Assembly (NCBI GenBank): GCA_003164375.1
Contig: PLTE01000191.1
Location: 3,522-23,857 of the forward strand
DNA from: Hyphomicrobiales bacterium
GTDB taxonomy: Bacteria; Pseudomonadota; Alphaproteobacteria; Rhizobiales; Xanthobacteraceae
Direction: 5' to 3'
Length of the DNA stretch: 20,336 nt
Both the position numbers and the translations under genes were made by a program. This document shows positions 1 through 7,766 of this stretch, in pieces; the stretch's first letter is position 1, and each line of letters starts with the position of its first letter. The notes beneath the pieces were generated by a model that saw only the letters and a list, made by a program, of their open reading frames with translations, made no database searches and had not been told where the DNA came from.

Positions 1-167
1 TCGTTGAGGATCAAAAGCGGCTCGGCCTCGGGCGCAACGGCGCTCGCCGGCGCCGGAGTTGGCTGCGGATCGGCGGCGGCGGGTTGCGTCAAGCCGGTTG
101 CGACCGCGGTCCCTGCAAGCCCCGCTCCCAACAGAAATTTCCGGCGCGGAATCGTTTCCTCGGTCAT
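1..167 (-). CDS. Tat-exported protein, N-terminal part only (possibly gluconate 2-dehydrogenase subunit 3-like)
   Basis: Only the first 55 codons lie in the window; the rest is beyond the left edge. The N-terminus reads MTEETIPRRKFLLGAG, a twin-arginine signal (RRKFLLG) followed by a hydrophobic stretch and an Ala-rich cleavage region ending TQPAAA near residue 32. The mature part starts with a Pro/Ala-rich linker and EAEPLLILN. An in-frame ATG lies two codons upstream at 173, but the AGGGGAG at 174-180 almost touches it, whereas ATG 167 has normal spacing, so I start at 167. The Tat signal, Pro/Ala linker and 'LLILN' lead-in resemble gluconate 2-dehydrogenase subunit 3 (membrane-bound GMC dehydrogenase small subunit) proteins of rhizobia. 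That family call is a guess from style, because the diagnostic region is missing. Export by Tat is well supported. Confidence 0.6.
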   Translation of the reverse strand, partial: MTEETIPRRKFLLGAGLAGTAVATGLTQPAAADPQPTPAPASAVAPEAEPLLILN

Positions 168-284
168 CGTCATCTCCCCTTATGCGCGCTCATCGCGTGG
201 CGGCTATTCTTCGTTACGGCGAGAATAGACCGAAATCTGCGGTATCCGAAAGGGCGTCGCGAATTCCAATATTGCAATTTGGAA

Positions 285-1034
285 TCAACCCGGCTCCATG
301 CCCTTTGCCTTAATCACCGGCAGCGCCGCCGGTGCAGTCAGAAACTTGATGAATACCTTGGCCGTATCAACTTCCTTGCTGGCCGCCGAAACGCTGGCGG
401 AGAAATAAGTATAGGACTGGATATCCGCCGGCAGCGGCCCGACAAGTTCAGCGTTGGCATAAGGCAATATCTCGCTGATCTGCGTCAAACCGATTTCCAC
501 TTCGCCATTGGCGGCTGCTTCGCCAGCCCCACCCGGCAACAGTTTGAGCTTGGGCTTCAGCGCGTCGGCAATGGCGAGTTTGTCGAACAAGCTCTTGAGA
601 TAGACACCGCTTGCACCCGCCGCCGTAAAGCCGATCGATTGGGCCTTGAGGAGCGCGCTCTTGAAGGCCTCCGTGGTACCGATATTGGGCTTCGGAGCGC
701 CCTTGTGGATCGCAACGCCGATTCCCGCATGCGCGATGGCGGTGCGTGTCGGATCAATCTTGCCTGCACTCGCCAGGCCGTCGGTGAGCGGTACCGTGAG
801 GATGGCGACATCAAACGCCGCGCCCTGATCGATTTGCGTTTTCAACACCGCGGCCGGGGCAAATGTGAGAATGACTTTGTTCTCGGTAGCTTTCTCAAAC
901 TGCGGTCCGAGTTCCTCAAGGACCGTCTTCACGGCGGTTGAAGCCAAAACTTTAATCTCGGCCGCCTGAGCCTGCGCCGCCAGCAGCGGCAAAGCCAGTC
1001 CGACGATCGCTAGGATCGCACGTTGAGTTTTCAT
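285..1034 (-). CDS. periplasmic substrate-binding protein, ModA-like
   Basis: This 249-residue protein has a Sec signal peptide (residues 1-24, cleavage around AQA-AE). The mature domain is built like type-II periplasmic binding proteins of the molybdate/tungstate (ModA) group. It has the opening beta strand and helix IKVLASTAVKTVLEELGPQFE (27-47), the FDVAILTVP segment (74-82) and the VEIGLTQISEILP segment near 179-191. Such proteins bind an oxyanion or small organic ligand in the periplasm and hand it to an ABC permease. No permease or ATPase gene is next to it, so it is an orphan binding protein and the ligand is not known. The start has a strong GGGAGGAC ribosome site. It lies 45 bp downstream of tpiA on the same strand and may be read through from it. 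The fold is fairly sure; molybdate as ligand is not. Confidence 0.78.
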   Translation of the reverse strand: MKTQRAILAIVGLALPLLAAQAQAAEIKVLASTAVKTVLEELGPQFEKATENKVILTFAPAAVLKTQIDQGAAFDVAILTVPLTDGLASAGKIDPTRTAIAHAGIGVAIHKGAPKPNIGTTEAFKSALLKAQSIGFTAAGASGVYLKSLFDKLAIADALKPKLKLLPGGAGEAAANGEVEIGLTQISEILPYANAELVGPLPADIQSYTYFSASVSAASKEVDTAKVFIKFLTAPAALPVIKAKGMEPG

Positions 1035-1079
1035 GATGTCCTCCCAAGCCGTCGCTTTTAGTCGCGGGGTCGGCCCAAT

Positions 1080-1832
1080 CTATCGATAAACGCCGGCAAT
1101 CGCCAGAAACTCGCCGGCGACGAGGCTCGCGCCACCGACCAGTGCGCCGTCGACGTTTGCCGTCGCCATCAATTCCTTGGCGTTCGAAGCCTTCACCGAG
1201 CCGCCGTAGAGAATGCGAACCGTCTCCCCCGCTTCGCCGAAGCGCGCCCCTAGCCGCGTACGAATAAAGCCGTGCATATCGGCGACATCGCTCGGGTGCG
1301 GCGTCAATCCTGTTCCGATCGCCCATATCGGCTCATAGGCGACGAGGGTAGCGGCGGCGTTTTCCGGCAGCGAACCATCGAGTTGCGCACCGACCACCTC
1401 GCGTGCCCGGCCACCATCGCGCTCAGCGCGCGTTTCGCCGACGCAGACAATGGCGAGAAGACCGGCGCGGTGCGCCGCCTGCGCTTTGGCCCGCACCGCC
1501 GCATCGGTTTCACCGTGATACTGCCGCCGCTCGGAATGGCCGACAATGACGGCTTGCGCACCGGCATCGCGCAGCATTTCCGCGGCGATATCGCCGGTAA
1601 AAGCGCCGGCGGATAGAGCGTGGCAATCCTGGCCGCCGATCGCGACGTTTGAGCCGCGCGCCGCCACTGCAAAATTCGCGATCAGGGTAGCCGGCGGACA
1701 GACCATGACGTCCACATTGGCCGATCTTTGCGCCAACGCCCCTGCCCCAACGATGATTTTATCCAATTCGGCGATCGAGGCCGAAAGCCCGTTCATTTTC
1801 CAGTTACCGGCAACCAGCGGACGACGCGCCAT
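1080..1832 (-). CDS. tpiA: triosephosphate isomerase
   Basis: Cytoplasmic glycolytic enzyme that interconverts dihydroxyacetone phosphate and glyceraldehyde 3-phosphate. The 250-residue length is standard for the TIM barrel. The catalytic set is complete: N10 and K12 in NWKMNG, H99 in GHSERR, and E167 in the YEPIWAIGTG segment that leads into flexible loop 6 (171-175). The phosphate-gripping YGGSV (209-213) and GGAS (233-236) are also present. The reading frame stays open 53 codons upstream to 1991, but the conserved family start is MARRPLVAGNWKMNG, so I place the start at 1832. Its ribosome site is weak (GGGCAG). The gene is divergent from ppiD across 179 bp, and a ModA-like gene follows 45 bp downstream. 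Confidence 0.97.
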   Translation of the reverse strand: MARRPLVAGNWKMNGLSASIAELDKIIVGAGALAQRSANVDVMVCPPATLIANFAVAARGSNVAIGGQDCHALSAGAFTGDIAAEMLRDAGAQAVIVGHSERRQYHGETDAAVRAKAQAAHRAGLLAIVCVGETRAERDGGRAREVVGAQLDGSLPENAAATLVAYEPIWAIGTGLTPHPSDVADMHGFIRTRLGARFGEAGETVRILYGGSVKASNAKELMATANVDGALVGGASLVAGEFLAIAGVYR

Positions 1833-1913
1833 CGTTTCTGCCCAATCCTGCGACAAAGAGGCGTTAGCAGACCGATTGCACCCGGGAAAGGGCGTTTTAC
1901 CTGCAAAACCCGT

Positions 1914-1930
1914 CGGTTGCGGCGCAACCG
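1914..1930. promoter_or_regulatory. perfect inverted repeat (7-3-7) in the tpiA/ppiD promoter region
   Basis: The sequence CGGTTGC-GGC-GCAACCG is a perfect palindrome with 7-bp arms and a 3-bp centre. It covers the -35-like element of the putative ppiD promoter. It could be a repressor operator or, if transcribed from the tpiA side, a short leader hairpin. The palindrome is seen directly; the role is inferred. Confidence 0.35.
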
Positions 1931-1945
1931 GGGGGTCCTTATAGT
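1917..1945 (+). promoter_or_regulatory. candidate sigma-70 promoter of ppiD-trpE
   Basis: TTGCGG at 1917-1922 (3 of 6 to the -35 consensus) and TATAGT at 1940-1945 (5 of 6 to the -10 consensus) are separated by exactly 17 bp. The start point would be near 1952, leaving a leader of about 60 bases before the ppiD ATG at 2012. The -35 lies within the inverted repeat at 1914-1930. Confidence 0.4.
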
Positions 1946-2011
1946 GCGCCGCCTTGCGTCGGCCACCATCGGCATACACAGGTGCCGGCATTCACAGCTT
2001 AAGTTGGACAC

Positions 2012-3949
2012 ATGCTTCGAGGTATCCGCAAAGCCTCCGAAAATTGGATGGGCCGCGCCGTCATGGGCGTGGTGATGACGTTGCTCGCCGGTAGTTTCGC
2101 GGTCTGGGGCATCAACGACATTTTCAGCGGCTTCGGCCGGTCGACGCTCGCCAAGATCGGCTCGGTTGAAATACCGATCGAGCAGTTCCGCCAGACCTAC
2201 AACGACCGTTTGCAACAGATCAACAAGGAGCTTGGCCATCCGTTGCCGCCGGACCAGGCGAGCGCGATCGGCCTCGACCGCCAAGTGCTCGGCCAGATGC
2301 TCGGCCAATCCGGGCTCGACCAACGCGCGCAACAGATGGGGCTTGCCATCCCCGACGCCGAAATCGCCCGGCATATTACGACCGATCCGAATCTGCAGAC
2401 CGTGAATGGAAAATTCGACCGCGAGCGTTTCCTCGACGTATTGCGCAATTTGGGCACGACCGAGCGCCGCTTCGTCGCCGACCAGCGGCAGAACGTGTTA
2501 CGCCGTCAGATCGTCGATAGCGTGACCGGCAACCTGGCGCCGCCCCAAGCCTGGCTCGAAGCGATCGATCAATTCCAGAACCAGCGGCGCAGCATTGAAT
2601 ATTTGGCGATCGGACCGGCGCAGGCTGGCGACATCGCGGCACCGACGCCTGAGCAGCTTGCTAAATATTACGACGAGCACAAGTTCCTGTTCCTGGCGCC
2701 GGAATACCGCAAGATCGACGCTATCGCGGTGACGCCGGCGGAGCTGGCGAAGTGGATGGAGATTTCCGACGACGACCTGAAAAAGGTCTATGAGCAGCGG
2801 CGTGCGAGCTTCACCACGCCGGAGCGGCGGCACATCGAACAGATCTTGTTTCCGACCATGGCGGACGCCCAAGCCGCCGCCGAGCGCCTTAACGGCGGCA
2901 CCGCATTCACCGCTCTCGCCGCCGAACGCGGCCTCAAGGAGCAAGACATCGATCTCGGCATGGTGACGAAATCGGCGGTGGTCGATCCGGCCGTGGCAAA
3001 CGCCGCCTTTTCGCTCAAGGAGGGCGAGGTGAGCGAGCCGATCAAGGGACAGTTCGGTGCCGTCATCGTTACCGCGCTCAAGATCGAGCCCGAAGTCGTC
3101 AAGACGCTCGCCCAAGTCGCGGCGCAATTGCGTAACGACATGGCACTCGAGCGCGCCAAGACCCAGGTAGCAGACATCCATGACAAGCTCGAAGACGATC
3201 GCGCCGGCGGCAGCTCGCTGACCGAGGCGGCGCAGAAGGAAAAGCTTCCCGTCGTCACCTATGACGCGGTCGACCGTGCTGGCCGCGACCCGACCGGCAA
3301 GCCGGTCGTCAACCTGCCGCATGGCGGCGACGTCATCGCCGCCGCGTTCACCGCCGATGTCGGGGTCGACAACGACCCGATCGAGGCCGACGGCGGCTAT
3401 GTCTGGTTCGACGTGGCCGCCATCACGCCGGCTCACGAACGCGGTCTTGACGACGTCAAGGCCGAGGTGGAGCAGCGTTGGCGCGCCGAACAAACGGCAT
3501 CGCAGTTGAAGACCAAAGCCGCCGATCTTCTTGACAAGCTCAAAGGCGGCACGCCGTTCGACGCCCTTGCCGACGCCAACGGCGTCAAGGTCGAAACTGC
3601 CACCGACCTGAAGCGCGGCGGCACCAACGGCAACATTACCGCCAAGATGACCAATGCGGTTTTCCACACCGAGAAAGACGGTTACGGCAGCGCGGCAGGC
3701 GATGATCCGACGCAATGGATCGTATTCCGCGTGACCGATGTCAAAACTCCGGGCCTCGATCCCAATTCTCCCGAAGCCAAGCATGTCGCGGAAACGGTGC
3801 AACGCCAAATGACCGACGACATAATGGGAGAATACGTGGACCGGCTCGAAGCCGATCTCGGCTTCAGTGTCAATGCGGCGGCGCTGGCGCAGGCCATGGG
3901 CAACAGCTCTGGCAACAGCTCGGGCAACGGCGCGCCGGACATCGACTAG
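2012..3949 (+). CDS. ppiD: peptidylprolyl isomerase / periplasmic folding chaperone, PpiD type
   Basis: Membrane-anchored chaperone that helps secreted and outer-membrane proteins fold as they leave the Sec translocon. The 645-residue protein has a short cytoplasmic N-terminus, one transmembrane helix (about 16-36), then a SurA-N/PpiD-N type helical domain. That domain includes the characteristic IGSVEIPIEQFRQTYNDRL (49-67) and continues to about 200. A parvulin-type PPIC rotamase domain covers roughly 270-358 (RHIEQILFPT to VIVTALKIEP). A second helical and linker region completes the protein. Parvulin domains in PpiD are often catalytically weak, and I cannot judge activity here. The C-terminus ends in a Gly-Asn-Ser repeat. 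The stop codon directly abuts the trpE start, so the two are very likely cotranscribed. Confidence 0.92.
   Translation: MLRGIRKASENWMGRAVMGVVMTLLAGSFAVWGINDIFSGFGRSTLAKIGSVEIPIEQFRQTYNDRLQQINKELGHPLPPDQASAIGLDRQVLGQMLGQSGLDQRAQQMGLAIPDAEIARHITTDPNLQTVNGKFDRERFLDVLRNLGTTERRFVADQRQNVLRRQIVDSVTGNLAPPQAWLEAIDQFQNQRRSIEYLAIGPAQAGDIAAPTPEQLAKYYDEHKFLFLAPEYRKIDAIAVTPAELAKWMEISDDDLKKVYEQRRASFTTPERRHIEQILFPTMADAQAAAERLNGGTAFTALAAERGLKEQDIDLGMVTKSAVVDPAVANAAFSLKEGEVSEPIKGQFGAVIVTALKIEPEVVKTLAQVAAQLRNDMALERAKTQVADIHDKLEDDRAGGSSLTEAAQKEKLPVVTYDAVDRAGRDPTGKPVVNLPHGGDVIAAAFTADVGVDNDPIEADGGYVWFDVAAITPAHERGLDDVKAEVEQRWRAEQTASQLKTKAADLLDKLKGGTPFDALADANGVKVETATDLKRGGTNGNITAKMTNAVFHTEKDGYGSAAGDDPTQWIVFRVTDVKTPGLDPNSPEAKHVAETVQRQMTDDIMGEYVDRLEADLGFSVNAAALAQAMGNSSGNSSGNGAPDID
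3899..3930 (+). repeat. 12-bp tandem repeat in the 3' end of ppiD
   Basis: The unit GGCAACAGCTC(T/G) occurs twice in a row, followed by a partial third copy (GGCAACGG). It encodes the flexible tail GNSSGNSSGNG at the PpiD C-terminus. Copy number could vary between strains by slippage without breaking the frame. Confidence 0.75.
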
Positions 3950-5485
3950 ATGCATATCGAGCCTTCGGCGCAAGCCTTCGCTGAGCGCTACGCGGCCGGC
4001 GAACCGCAAGTCGTATGGACGACACTGGTGGCCGATCTGGAAACGCCGGTCTCCGCTTTTATAAAGATCGCGGGCGCGCGGCCCGAGACGTCATCAGCTA
4101 TGAGCTTCCTCCTGGAGTCGGTCGAAGGCGGCGCAGTGCGCGGCCGCTATTCGATCATCGGGCTCGAACCTGACGTGATCTTCCGCGTCAACGGCAAGCA
4201 GGCGGAGATCAACCGTACCGTCCAGACTGACCCCGCCGCCTTTGTCGAACTGGACGATGCACCGCTCACCGCGTTACGCGCGCTGCTCGGCGAGAGCCGC
4301 ATCGCGCTCCCCGTCTCTTTGCCGCCGATGGCGGCCGGCGTGTTCGGCTATCTCGGCTACGACATGGTGCGGCTAATGGAGCATTTGCCACAGCCGGAAC
4401 GCGACCCGATCGGCATTCCCGACGCCATTCTGGCGCGGCCAACTTTGGTCATCGCTTTCGACGCGGTCGAGGATACCATTACCATCGTGACTCCGGTGCG
4501 GGCGCAGCCGGGCGTCCCAGCCAAGGCAGCGCTCGCGCGCGCAGTCGAGCGCCTCTCCGCCGTCGTCGATGCGCTCGACAAGCCGCTCGACAAGTCGGCG
4601 GCGACGGCGAGCCATGCCGGCCCGTTGCACGTCGAGCCGCAATCGAACACCACGCCGGCCGAATTCAAGCGCATGGTGCTGCGCGCCAAGGACTACATCG
4701 CCGCCGGCGATATTTTTCAGGTCGTGCTGTCGCAGCGCTTCGAGGCACCGTTCGCGCTGCCGCCGTTTTCGCTCTATCGCGCATTGCGGCGGGTCAATCC
4801 GTCGCCCTATCTTTATTTTCTCGATTTCGGCGATTTCGCCGTCGCCGGATCGAGCCCGGAGATTCTGGTCAAAACCGCGGGCGGCACCGTCACCATCCGC
4901 CCGATCGCCGGCACGCGGCGGCGTGGCGCGACACCACACGAGGATCTCGCGCTGGAAGCCGAACTGTTGGCCGATCCGAAGGAACGCGCCGAGCATCTGA
5001 TGCTACTTGATCTCGGCCGCAACGACGTCGGCCGCGTGGCCCAAATCGGCACCGTCAAGGTCACCGATCAATTCTTCATCGAGCGTTACAGCCAGGTCAT
5101 GCACATCGTCTCAAATGTCGAGGGCAAATTGCGCAGCGACCGCGACGCCATCGACGCGCTCTCAGCCGGCTTTCCGGCCGGCACGGTGTCCGGCGCGCCG
5201 AAGGTGCGCGCCATGCAGATCATCGACGAATTGGAGAAGGACAAGCGCTCGCTCTATGCCGGCTGCGTCGGCTATTTTTCCGCCGGCGAAGACCTGGACA
5301 GCTGCATCGTGCTGCGCACCGCGTTGATCAAGGACGGCACCATGTACGTGCAAGCCGGCGCCGGCATCGTCGCCGACTCAGATCCCGACTTCGAGCAGCA
5401 GGAATGCATCAACAAGGCAAAAGCGCTGTTCCGCGCCGCCGAAGAAGCAAAGCGCTTCGCGTCCGGCGCGCGGCGCGGGCAATAG
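3950..5485 (+). CDS. trpE: anthranilate synthase component I
   Basis: Catalyses the first committed step of tryptophan synthesis, chorismate to anthranilate, using ammonia from a TrpG glutaminase partner. The length of 511 residues is typical for stand-alone TrpE. The N-terminal half carries the LLES motif (54-57) used in tryptophan feedback binding. The C-terminal chorismate-binding half has RPIAGTRRRG (317-326), LLDLGRNDVGR (352-362), FPAGTVSGAPKVRA (408-421) and QAGAGIVADSDP (468-479). The ATG follows the ppiD stop directly (TAGATG) and no Shine-Dalgarno is visible, which suggests translational coupling. There is no leader peptide or attenuator in front. No glutaminase domain is fused and no trpG, trpD or trpC follows; the next gene is on the opposite strand. 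The small subunit must be encoded elsewhere. Confidence 0.96.
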   Translation: MHIEPSAQAFAERYAAGEPQVVWTTLVADLETPVSAFIKIAGARPETSSAMSFLLESVEGGAVRGRYSIIGLEPDVIFRVNGKQAEINRTVQTDPAAFVELDDAPLTALRALLGESRIALPVSLPPMAAGVFGYLGYDMVRLMEHLPQPERDPIGIPDAILARPTLVIAFDAVEDTITIVTPVRAQPGVPAKAALARAVERLSAVVDALDKPLDKSAATASHAGPLHVEPQSNTTPAEFKRMVLRAKDYIAAGDIFQVVLSQRFEAPFALPPFSLYRALRRVNPSPYLYFLDFGDFAVAGSSPEILVKTAGGTVTIRPIAGTRRRGATPHEDLALEAELLADPKERAEHLMLLDLGRNDVGRVAQIGTVKVTDQFFIERYSQVMHIVSNVEGKLRSDRDAIDALSAGFPAGTVSGAPKVRAMQIIDELEKDKRSLYAGCVGYFSAGEDLDSCIVLRTALIKDGTMYVQAGAGIVADSDPDFEQQECINKAKALFRAAEEAKRFASGARRGQ

Positions 5486-5539
5486 TTTGGGCGCGAATGT
5501 CTGCGACACAGACCGTTGCCGCTCGCCGGGCATCGCACG

Positions 5540-6832
5540 CTAAGAACCGCAGCTGAGCGCACGGTCCGCCAGGCGGCAATGATTGATGGGTTTGCCGTCG
5601 ACATCGAACAACGTGCCGTTCCACGAATTATTACCGAGGCGGTCCCACACCATGTAGGCAAAGCCGGAATAGGTCACGGCAGAAAGCGCCTTGAGGCCAT
5701 TGATGTCGGCGCCGGTTACGCTCGCCGTCGGCATGCCTTCGAGATTATCGCCGCCGGTGCCGACCACGAGCTGCGGCGGCCGCGCATCGCCGAAATCGAC
5801 GGCCTGGAAGAAATGAATGTGGCCGGCAACCTCCATGCGCACGCTCGCCGGAATGTCGGCGCCAAGGGCTGCCTGCAGCACTTTGTTGGAGACGATGTTG
5901 TCATGCGGGTCGCCCGGCTTGGCGAGCATCGCATTGACCGGCTTGTGGGTCACCAGCCACGCATAGTCGGGGACTTTGGCGAGCACCTCGACCAATTGCC
6001 GGCGCAGGATCGGAACCTGTTCGCTGTCTGCGCCGGCGCTATCTTTGACTTTGGCGCTATCGACGACGAGAACGCTGAAGTCGCCGAGTCGCACCACATA
6101 ATCGCCGGTCAGATCGCGGCATGCCGGCTGCATCGGCGACGGATCGAGAAAGCGGAACCAGCCTTCGCCGGCACGACTGCAGTCTTCGTGATTGCCGCGC
6201 ACCATGATCCAGGGCGCTGCCGCAAAGAGCGGCGACGCCGCTTCAAAGAAATCGGCGTTCCAGGCGTCCCAGCCGTAACCGGAAGGACTGCCGGCGCAGC
6301 CGGCATTGCCGGCGGGGCAGGCATCTTCGCGATATTCGTAATCGCCGACATGAATCATGAGATCGGGACGGGCTGCGGCCGCCATGGTGGCGACTTTCGG
6401 AAACGGCCATTCCTTTGCATCATTGCAGGCCTGCGTTGGATCGCCAGCCTTAAGCCTGCAACCGGTATCGCCGAAAATCACGATGCGCTGCGGATTGGGC
6501 TTGGCGAGCGGCAACGTTTTGCCATCGAGGATGGCCGTGATCGATCCGGCCGGGACCGCCGCCTCGCAACCGCGCACCGGGAATAGCGCCGGCTTGACGC
6601 CGTCGAATTTTTGCGCCGGCTCGGAGCGGACGCCCATGGCGACCGCGTTGCCATCGAAGGTCACGAACGGGCACGCCTCATCGGTGATCGCACGCACGCT
6701 GGAGCTGCCGTCCGGCCCGAGTTCGACCCATTGCGCCAGGACCTTGGCTTGGGCGTGTTGCGGCAGCAAAGAACCCACCAGGGTTGCTGCCGCGAAAATA
6801 ACGATACTCAACGTGTGCCGCCACTCACTCAT
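5540..6832 (-). CDS. secreted metallophosphoesterase, purple acid phosphatase-like
   Basis: A 430-residue exported protein with a signal peptide at residues 1-29 (hydrophobic core 8-24, cleavage around AQA). A beta-rich N-terminal part leads into a calcineurin-like phosphoesterase domain with all five metal-site motifs in order: GDTG (121-124), GDYEY (163-167), GNHE (213-216), THKP (295-298) and GHIH (337-340). The GDxG and GDxxY forms are those of purple acid phosphatases, where the tyrosine (Y167 here) ligates ferric iron. The protein probably hydrolyses phosphomonoesters or related esters in the periplasm; the substrate is unknown. Several cysteine pairs (C125/C136, C172/C179, C218/C238) suggest disulfides. 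AGGGGAG gives a good ribosome site before ATG 6832. It converges with trpE, leaving 54 bp between the stops. Confidence 0.88.
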   Translation of the reverse strand: MSEWRHTLSIVIFAAATLVGSLLPQHAQAKVLAQWVELGPDGSSSVRAITDEACPFVTFDGNAVAMGVRSEPAQKFDGVKPALFPVRGCEAAVPAGSITAILDGKTLPLAKPNPQRIVIFGDTGCRLKAGDPTQACNDAKEWPFPKVATMAAAARPDLMIHVGDYEYREDACPAGNAGCAGSPSGYGWDAWNADFFEAASPLFAAAPWIMVRGNHEDCSRAGEGWFRFLDPSPMQPACRDLTGDYVVRLGDFSVLVVDSAKVKDSAGADSEQVPILRRQLVEVLAKVPDYAWLVTHKPVNAMLAKPGDPHDNIVSNKVLQAALGADIPASVRMEVAGHIHFFQAVDFGDARPPQLVVGTGGDNLEGMPTASVTGADINGLKALSAVTYSGFAYMVWDRLGNNSWNGTLFDVDGKPINHCRLADRALSCGS

Positions 6833-7026
6833 ACTCTTTCTCCCCTAGCGCCGAGGACCAAACAGCCAATTCGTAACCTAAGTTTGCGATATTGCCGTGT
6901 CTGGTTCACCGAAGAAGCCATGCGCTTCGCCGACCGCCGCGCCGGGACCACGGACGGTGACGCCGCTTCAGAGCTCAGGCGTTTTTCGGAAGAGAATTTA
7001 GCGCAAAAGGGGACTTAGACCCAACC

Positions 7027-7125
7027 CTAGCTCGGCGCCATCGCAATGGCGTCGAGGATAAAGGTCACCCCCACGACGGCGCCGATGACCCAACCCAGAA
7101 GTGAAAGCGTTCGTCGCTCGTCCAT
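7027..7125 (-). CDS. 32-residue single-pass membrane peptide
   Basis: A short frame that reads MDERRTLSLLGWVIGAVVGV and continues to ...IAMAPS, then TAG. The first five residues are charged (D, E, R, R), followed by a hydrophobic helix of about 20 residues (8-29) containing a GWVIGAVVG small-residue face. It has a strong AGGAG ribosome site at 7134-7138 with 8-base spacing. The charge pattern predicts an N-in orientation in the inner membrane. I do not recognise a named family; similar tiny membrane peptides are common and mostly uncharacterised in rhizobia. The strong ribosome site plus the clean membrane helix is the reason to call it. Confidence 0.6.
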   Translation of the reverse strand: MDERRTLSLLGWVIGAVVGVTFILDAIAMAPS

Positions 7126-7217
7126 CGGAAGTGCTCCTCTGGACTTCCAATGCTTACCGTACGGGAAAGTTCAGCCGTAGACCCAAATAACAGTCCCTTC
7201 CCTGCCCATTCGGGTAT

Positions 7218-7508
7218 CTACCTAGGCCGACGCGATACGAGTTCTGCCTCGTGCTCGTCTTTGTCGATGCCGTGATGGGGGGAGGAAACGACGACGGCGC
7301 GATACGGCGCCGGAACGGATATTGTTTCGCCAGTCGAAGACGTCTGGCGGCCTACGAAGTCTTCTTCCAACGTTGCCAGGCTGACATAGTGCTCTGCGAG
7401 AAGCCGATAGCAATCGCTAAACTTAGCCGATGTGGTGCTTTTAGCCGAAATCTGACACTTCGTCGCGCGAAGACGCAACTCCCGGGCTCGCGCCAAATGA
7501 TCCGGCAT
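7218..7508 (-). CDS. small hypothetical helical protein (96 aa)
   Basis: The protein starts MPDHLARARELRLRATKCQI and has two predicted amphipathic helices (about 3-22 and 28-54, the second YRLLAEHYVSLATLEEDF). A polar, probably disordered tail rich in Ser, Pro, His and Glu follows. This 'ARARELRxRAxKxQ ... YRxLAxxYxxLAxxEE' style is a recurrent short hypothetical family in Bradyrhizobium-type genomes; no function is known. The frame is open upstream to 7694, but the upstream residues look like noise (Cys, Arg and Pro mixture), so I start at 7508. The ribosome site there is weak (AGGCAG, about 10 bases upstream). It is on the same strand as the MFS gene but 258 bp from it. Confidence 0.6.
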   Translation of the reverse strand: MPDHLARARELRLRATKCQISAKSTTSAKFSDCYRLLAEHYVSLATLEEDFVGRQTSSTGETISVPAPYRAVVVSSPHHGIDKDEHEAELVSRRPR

Positions 7509-7766
7509 TCCACGCTCACTGCCTGACCTTATCAAGCGTCGACTTTGCCCAAGGCCGCGACCAGGCGTCAATGTTCCGGTCTGTGGATAACCCGGTTCAG
7601 CCGAATGCGACACCGGCCGCGGCTGGTGTGACTGTTCGGTATTACAGCGTCGCGTCAGCGTTACGCCGCAACAGTTTTCGCAACCAGTCGGCAAGCCAGA
7701 TGGGCTTTTTACCGCGGCGCGAGAGCATCACGATGCCGGTCCGTGCATGGTAGGATCGGGTCCGCG

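Noticed and set aside
1833..1991. N-terminal extension of tpiA to 1991
   Set aside because: The extra 53 residues are not TIM-like and cross the intergenic promoter region; the family start is at 1832.
2498..4009. 503-codon open frame on the minus strand opposite ppiD
   Set aside because: It is antisense to a well-supported gene, its product is Arg/Gly/Val-rich without any motif, and long shadow frames are expected in GC-rich codon-biased DNA.
5499..5513. GTCTG-CGACA-CAGAC hairpin between trpE and the phosphoesterase
   Set aside because: Only a 5-bp stem and no T-run on either strand, so I do not call it a terminator.
5516..6586. 356-codon plus-strand frame opposite the metallophosphoesterase
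   Set aside because: The minus strand encodes a complete phosphoesterase with all metal motifs; the plus frame has no recognisable features.
6919..7018. short plus-strand frame starting MRFADRRAG (32 codons)
   Set aside because: No convincing ribosome site, no membrane helix or conserved pattern; could be chance.
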